Positions 32,203 through 35,093 of a stretch of 35,093 bases of DNA are shown here, piece by piece (the first letter of the stretch is position 1; each line of letters starts with the position of its first letter). The notes under the pieces were generated by a model, which saw only the letters and a list, made by a program, of their open reading frames with translations, had not been told where the DNA came from and searched no databases. Both the position numbers and the translations under genes were made by a program. The stretch is from CAYVBN01 sp964538565 (GTDB lineage Bacteria > Pseudomonadota > Alphaproteobacteria > Rhizobiales > Xanthobacteraceae): NCBI GenBank assembly GCA_964538565.1, contig CAZIGW010000184.1:1-35093 (forward strand), given 5' to 3'.

Positions 32203-32577
32203 ATGGTCTCGAGCTTGTTGCTGCGCGTCGGCGTATCGATTCTGGTGGTCGGCATGGCGATCGGCATCGCCATGGGAATTGCGCAGGACTTCCGCGTCGC
32301 GCCGGCGCATGCGCATCTCAACCTGATCGGCGGCGTGCTGTTGCTGCTCGCGGGGCTCTACTACGTTGCGGTCCCCGACGCGGCGGCTTCCGTACTCGCC
32401 AAGGTGCACGCGGCGGTGGCCATCATCGGCGCGCTCGTGTTTCCGGCGGGCATCGCCGCCGTGCTGCTCGGCGGCGCCCACTTCGAGCCGTTCGCCATCG
32501 GCGGCTCGCTGATCGTTTTCGCCGGCATGCTGCTGTTTGCGTGGATCGTGTTCTGCAACGCCCCGAAACGCGCGTAG
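32203..32577 (+). CDS. Small membrane protein, CcoN-like (haem-copper oxidase subunit I-like fragment family)
   Basis: A protein of 124 residues with four hydrophobic segments. The second part contains QDFRVAPAHAHLNLIGGVLLLLAGLYY (core PAHAHLNLIGG). The AHAHLNL motif resembles the haem-ligand region of cbb3 oxidase subunit I, and small stand-alone proteins with it are widespread in Proteobacteria, usually annotated as hypothetical or cytochrome-oxidase-like. H36 and H38 are therefore candidate ligands. GGGAGGA at 32190-32196 sets the start. No partner oxidase subunits are nearby. Confidence 0.75.
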   Translation: MVSSLLLRVGVSILVVGMAIGIAMGIAQDFRVAPAHAHLNLIGGVLLLLAGLYYVAVPDAAASVLAKVHAAVAIIGALVFPAGIAAVLLGGAHFEPFAIGGSLIVFAGMLLFAWIVFCNAPKRA

Positions 32578-32796
32578 CGCTGTCGAAGACTCGGCGTCGC
32601 CGCCGTTCGGTTCGCGCCGGAAGGCCGTGCCAGTGCGGCTGTTCGGTTTGCGTTCCGCGAACGGCACGCCAAGTCGTGCGCGCAGAAGCCGAGCGGGCGG
32701 CGCCGCGCCGCCCGCTTGCATCGCGGTCACGTTCCGGCCATGCCCATGGCATAGTCGGGGCGAGACCGATTCGCCCAAACCCCAACCGATTCGAGC

Positions 32797-34905
32797 ATGG
32801 CCAAGAAGACGGACAAGACTCGCAAGACCAGCGTGAAGAAGGCGGCGCAGTCGGGCGCCGTCAAATCCTCCAAGCCGCGCGACCTGTTCTCCGACCTGTC
32901 GGAGGGGACGGCGCGCCGGTCCGCCAGGGCCTCGGCGCGCGGCGGCGCGCCGGGCTCGGCGGAAGCCGGTTACACGGCGCGCCACATCGAGGTGCTGGAG
33001 GGACTCGAACCGGTCCGCCGCCGGCCCGGCATGTACATCGGCGGCACCGACGAGAAGGCGCTGCACCACCTGTTCGCCGAGGTGATCGACAATTCGATGG
33101 ACGAGGCGCTGGCCGGACACGCCACCTTCATCGAGGTCGAGCTCGATGCCGACGGCTTTCTCACCGTGACCGACAACGGGCGCGGCATTCCGGTCGATCC
33201 TCACCCGAAGTTTCCCAAGAAGTCCGCGCTCGAAGTGATCATGTGCACCCTGCACGCGGGCGGGAAATTCGACTCGGAGGTGTACGAGACCTCGGGCGGC
33301 CTGCACGGCGTCGGCGTGTCGGTCGTCAACGCCCTCTCCGACCGGCTCGAGGTCGAGGTCGCGCGTGGACAGAAGCTCTATCGCCAGGTGTTCGAACGCG
33401 GCAAGCCGAAGGGCAAGCTGGAGGATCTCGGCAAGGTCTCGAACCGGCGCGGCACCAGGGTGCGCTTCCATCCCGATCCGCAGATCTTCGGCGCCAAGGC
33501 CGCATTCAAGCCGCAGCGCATCTTCAAGATGGCGCGCTCGAAGGCCTACCTGTTCGGCGGCGTGGAGATCCGCTGGACGTGCGCCAAGGAGCTGCTGCGC
33601 GGAATCGAGGATGTGCCGGAGGAAGCGACCTTCCATTTCCCCGGCGGCCTCAAGGATTTCCTCGCCGCCGCGATCCACGGCGGCACCCTGGTTCATCCCG
33701 ACATCTTCACCGGCAAGGCGGGCAAGACCGGCACGCACGGAGCGGTCGAATGGGCGATCGCCTGGACGGCCGACGCCGACGGTTTTCTCTCCTCCTACTG
33801 CAACACGATTCCGACGCAGGACGGCGGCACGCACGAGGCGGGCCTGCGCGCCGCGCTGCTCAAGGGCCTCAAGGATCACGCCGAGCGCGTCGGCCAGGAG
33901 AAGCGCGCCGCGCCGATCACGTCGGAAGACCTGATGGCGGGCGCCGCCTGCATGCTCTCCGTCTTCGTGCGCGAGCCCGAGTTCCAGGGACAGACGAAGG
34001 ACCGGCTGGCGACCGTCGAGGCGCAGCGCATCGTCGAGCAGGCGATCAAGGACCCGTTCGATCACTGGCTCGCCGGCAATCCCAACCAGGCCAACAAGCT
34101 GCTCGACTTCTTCGTCGAGCGCGCCGAGGAGCGCATCCGCCGCCGGCAGGAGAAGGAGATCTCGCGCAAGTCCGCTGTGCGCAAGCTTCGACTGCCGGGA
34201 AAGCTCGCCGACTGCACCAACACCGCCGCCGAGGGATCGGAGATCTTCATCGTCGAGGGCGACTCGGCCGGCGGCAGCGCCAAGCTGGCGCGCGAGCGGT
34301 CCTCCCAGGCGGTCCTGCCGCTGCGCGGCAAGATCCTCAACGTCGCCTCGGCCGGCAAGGACAAGCTGGCGCAGAACGCGCAGCTCGCGGATCTGGTGCA
34401 GGCGCTCGGCTGCGGCACCGGCGCGCACTTCCGCGAGGAGGACCTGCGCTACGGCAAGATCATCATCATGACGGACGCCGACGTCGACGGCGCCCACATC
34501 GCCTCGCTGCTCATCACCTTCTTCTACCGGCAGATGCCGCGGCTGATCGACGGCGGCTATCTCTATCTCGCGGTGCCGCCGCTCTATCGCCTCTCGCACG
34601 GCGGAAAGAGCATCTACGCACGCGACGACAAACACAAAGACGAGCTGCTGAAGAAGGAATTCCATCCCAACGCCAAGGTCGAGATCAGCCGCTTCAAGGG
34701 CCTCGGCGAAATGCCGGCGCAGCAGCTCAAGGAAACCACCATGGATCCGCGCAAGCGCACGCTGCTGCGCGTCGTGCTGCTCGCCGACGATCGCGACGAC
34801 ACGGCGGATTCGGTCGAGCGGCTGATGGGTACCAAAGCGGAAGCGCGCTTCGCCTTCATCCAGGAGAAGGCCGAGTTCGCGCGCGAGGAACTGCTCGACG
34901 TGTGA
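32797..34905 (+). CDS. parE: DNA topoisomerase IV subunit B
   Basis: ATPase subunit of the chromosome-decatenating type II topoisomerase, 702 residues. The GHKL ATPase has EVIDNSMDEAL, VTDNGRGIPVDPHP and GGLHGVGVSVVNALS; the TOPRIM part has IVEGDSAGGSAK, LPLRGKILNV and MTDADVDGAHI. The first 55 residues are a basic, Lys/Arg/Ala-rich tail before YTARHIEVLEGLEPVRRRPGMYIG, common in alphaproteobacterial ParE. It is assigned to ParE rather than GyrB because it lacks the GyrB insert and has the ParE length. The 219 bases upstream to 32577 contain no other gene. Confidence 0.94.
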   Translation: MAKKTDKTRKTSVKKAAQSGAVKSSKPRDLFSDLSEGTARRSARASARGGAPGSAEAGYTARHIEVLEGLEPVRRRPGMYIGGTDEKALHHLFAEVIDNSMDEALAGHATFIEVELDADGFLTVTDNGRGIPVDPHPKFPKKSALEVIMCTLHAGGKFDSEVYETSGGLHGVGVSVVNALSDRLEVEVARGQKLYRQVFERGKPKGKLEDLGKVSNRRGTRVRFHPDPQIFGAKAAFKPQRIFKMARSKAYLFGGVEIRWTCAKELLRGIEDVPEEATFHFPGGLKDFLAAAIHGGTLVHPDIFTGKAGKTGTHGAVEWAIAWTADADGFLSSYCNTIPTQDGGTHEAGLRAALLKGLKDHAERVGQEKRAAPITSEDLMAGAACMLSVFVREPEFQGQTKDRLATVEAQRIVEQAIKDPFDHWLAGNPNQANKLLDFFVERAEERIRRRQEKEISRKSAVRKLRLPGKLADCTNTAAEGSEIFIVEGDSAGGSAKLARERSSQAVLPLRGKILNVASAGKDKLAQNAQLADLVQALGCGTGAHFREEDLRYGKIIIMTDADVDGAHIASLLITFFYRQMPRLIDGGYLYLAVPPLYRLSHGGKSIYARDDKHKDELLKKEFHPNAKVEISRFKGLGEMPAQQLKETTMDPRKRTLLRVVLLADDRDDTADSVERLMGTKAEARFAFIQEKAEFAREELLDV

Positions 34906-34927
34906 GGGCGTCTGGAGTCATCCCGCC

Positions 34928-35093
34928 CTAGCGCACGCGCGCCGAAACGACGAACCAGGAGTCGCCGAGCGGGTCGGCCACCTCGTCGACCCCGTAGGCG
35001 CGCGAAACCGCCCCGAGGCTGCGCACGTCGACATCGTCGTAGCCCTTCCGTTTCAGGGTCGCGGCGATCTCGTCCGGCGAATGGCCAAGCGGC
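34928..35093 (-). CDS. C-terminal end of an unknown protein (cut by the window edge)
   Basis: Reading the minus strand, 54 codons from the window edge end at TAG (34928-34930). The visible end includes GHSPDEIAATLKRKGYDDVD and GDSWFVVSARVR. It is convergent with parE, with 22 bases between the stops. The rest of the gene lies outside the window and I do not recognise the family. Confidence 0.6.
   Translation of the reverse strand, partial: PLGHSPDEIAATLKRKGYDDVDVRSLGAVSRAYGVDEVADPLGDSWFVVSARVR

Noticed and set aside
32098..34665. Minus-strand frame of 855 codons
   Set aside because: It is antisense to parE and the CcoN-like gene and has shadow-type composition.
31626..34931. Plus-strand frame of 1101 codons
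   Set aside because: It lies out of frame over the end of chrA, the CcoN-like gene and parE; the translation is Arg/Ala-rich with no domain, while parE is unmistakable in another frame.
1..35093. CRISPR array, tRNA/rRNA, insertion sequence or prophage
   Set aside because: No regularly spaced repeats, tRNA-like cloverleaf, transposase, integrase or phage structural gene was seen on either strand.

Overview
GC-rich chromosomal DNA from an alphaproteobacterium, most likely Hyphomicrobiales (Xanthobacteraceae/Nitrobacteraceae-like). The evidence is the gene order aminotransferase-hom-glpX-recJ, a BigR-type persulfide regulator, an FNR/FixK-like box, a class I PHA synthase and a single-domain LysR protein. 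The genus cannot be fixed from sequence alone. No tRNA, rRNA, insertion sequence, prophage or CRISPR array was seen. The window reads as dense core chromosome with several metabolic accessory clusters.

Layout. 1-2261 (minus): a secreted protein with a carboxypeptidase-regulatory-like domain, one haem c motif and a beta-propeller-like region. 2539-9171 (plus): a small cupin, a PaaK-type aryl-CoA ligase, a DpgC-like cofactor-independent dioxygenase of the crotonase fold, an APC amino-acid permease, an EthD-family protein and a thiolase. This looks like an aromatic acid or amino-acid catabolic island, although only the first three genes are tightly linked. 9188-10716 (minus): soxZ, soxY and a SoxW-like thioredoxin with no other sox genes, and a divergent periplasmic helical protein of unknown function (10868-11596). 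11849-17465 (minus): the housekeeping run aminotransferase, hom, glpX, recJ, with related palindromic repeats on both sides of recJ. 17620-20976: a small lipoprotein divergent from phaC, then an AAA ATPase. 21027-23708: blh (persulfide dioxygenase-like) divergent from bigR, rhodanese-DUF2892 and a TauE/SafE exporter; the 80-base divergent region holds overlapping promoters and a clear dyad operator. 23813-24505: a CBS-CBS-BON protein behind an FNR/FixK-like box. 24561-27563 (minus): a ketopantoate-reductase-like protein and a CPA2 (Kef-type) antiporter with an RCK domain. 27779-28376: a doubtful small ORF and a LysR DNA-binding-domain-only protein. 28510-30626 (minus): argC behind a long structured leader, and a DedA-type membrane protein. 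30803-34905 (plus): chrA, a small CcoN-like membrane protein and parE. 34928-35093: C-terminal end of an unknown gene.

Two sulfur-handling loci (soxYZ/soxW and the bigR regulon) lie about 11 kb apart. They could act on connected pools: periplasmic carrier-bound sulfane sulfur, and cytosolic persulfide oxidised to sulfite and exported. The strongest candidates for something not commonly described are (a) the ligase plus DpgC-like oxygenase cluster outside its antibiotic-biosynthesis setting, and (b) an Arg-rich, apparently leaderless short ORF plus two hairpins between a good promoter and argC, which has the layout of an arginine-sensing leader.
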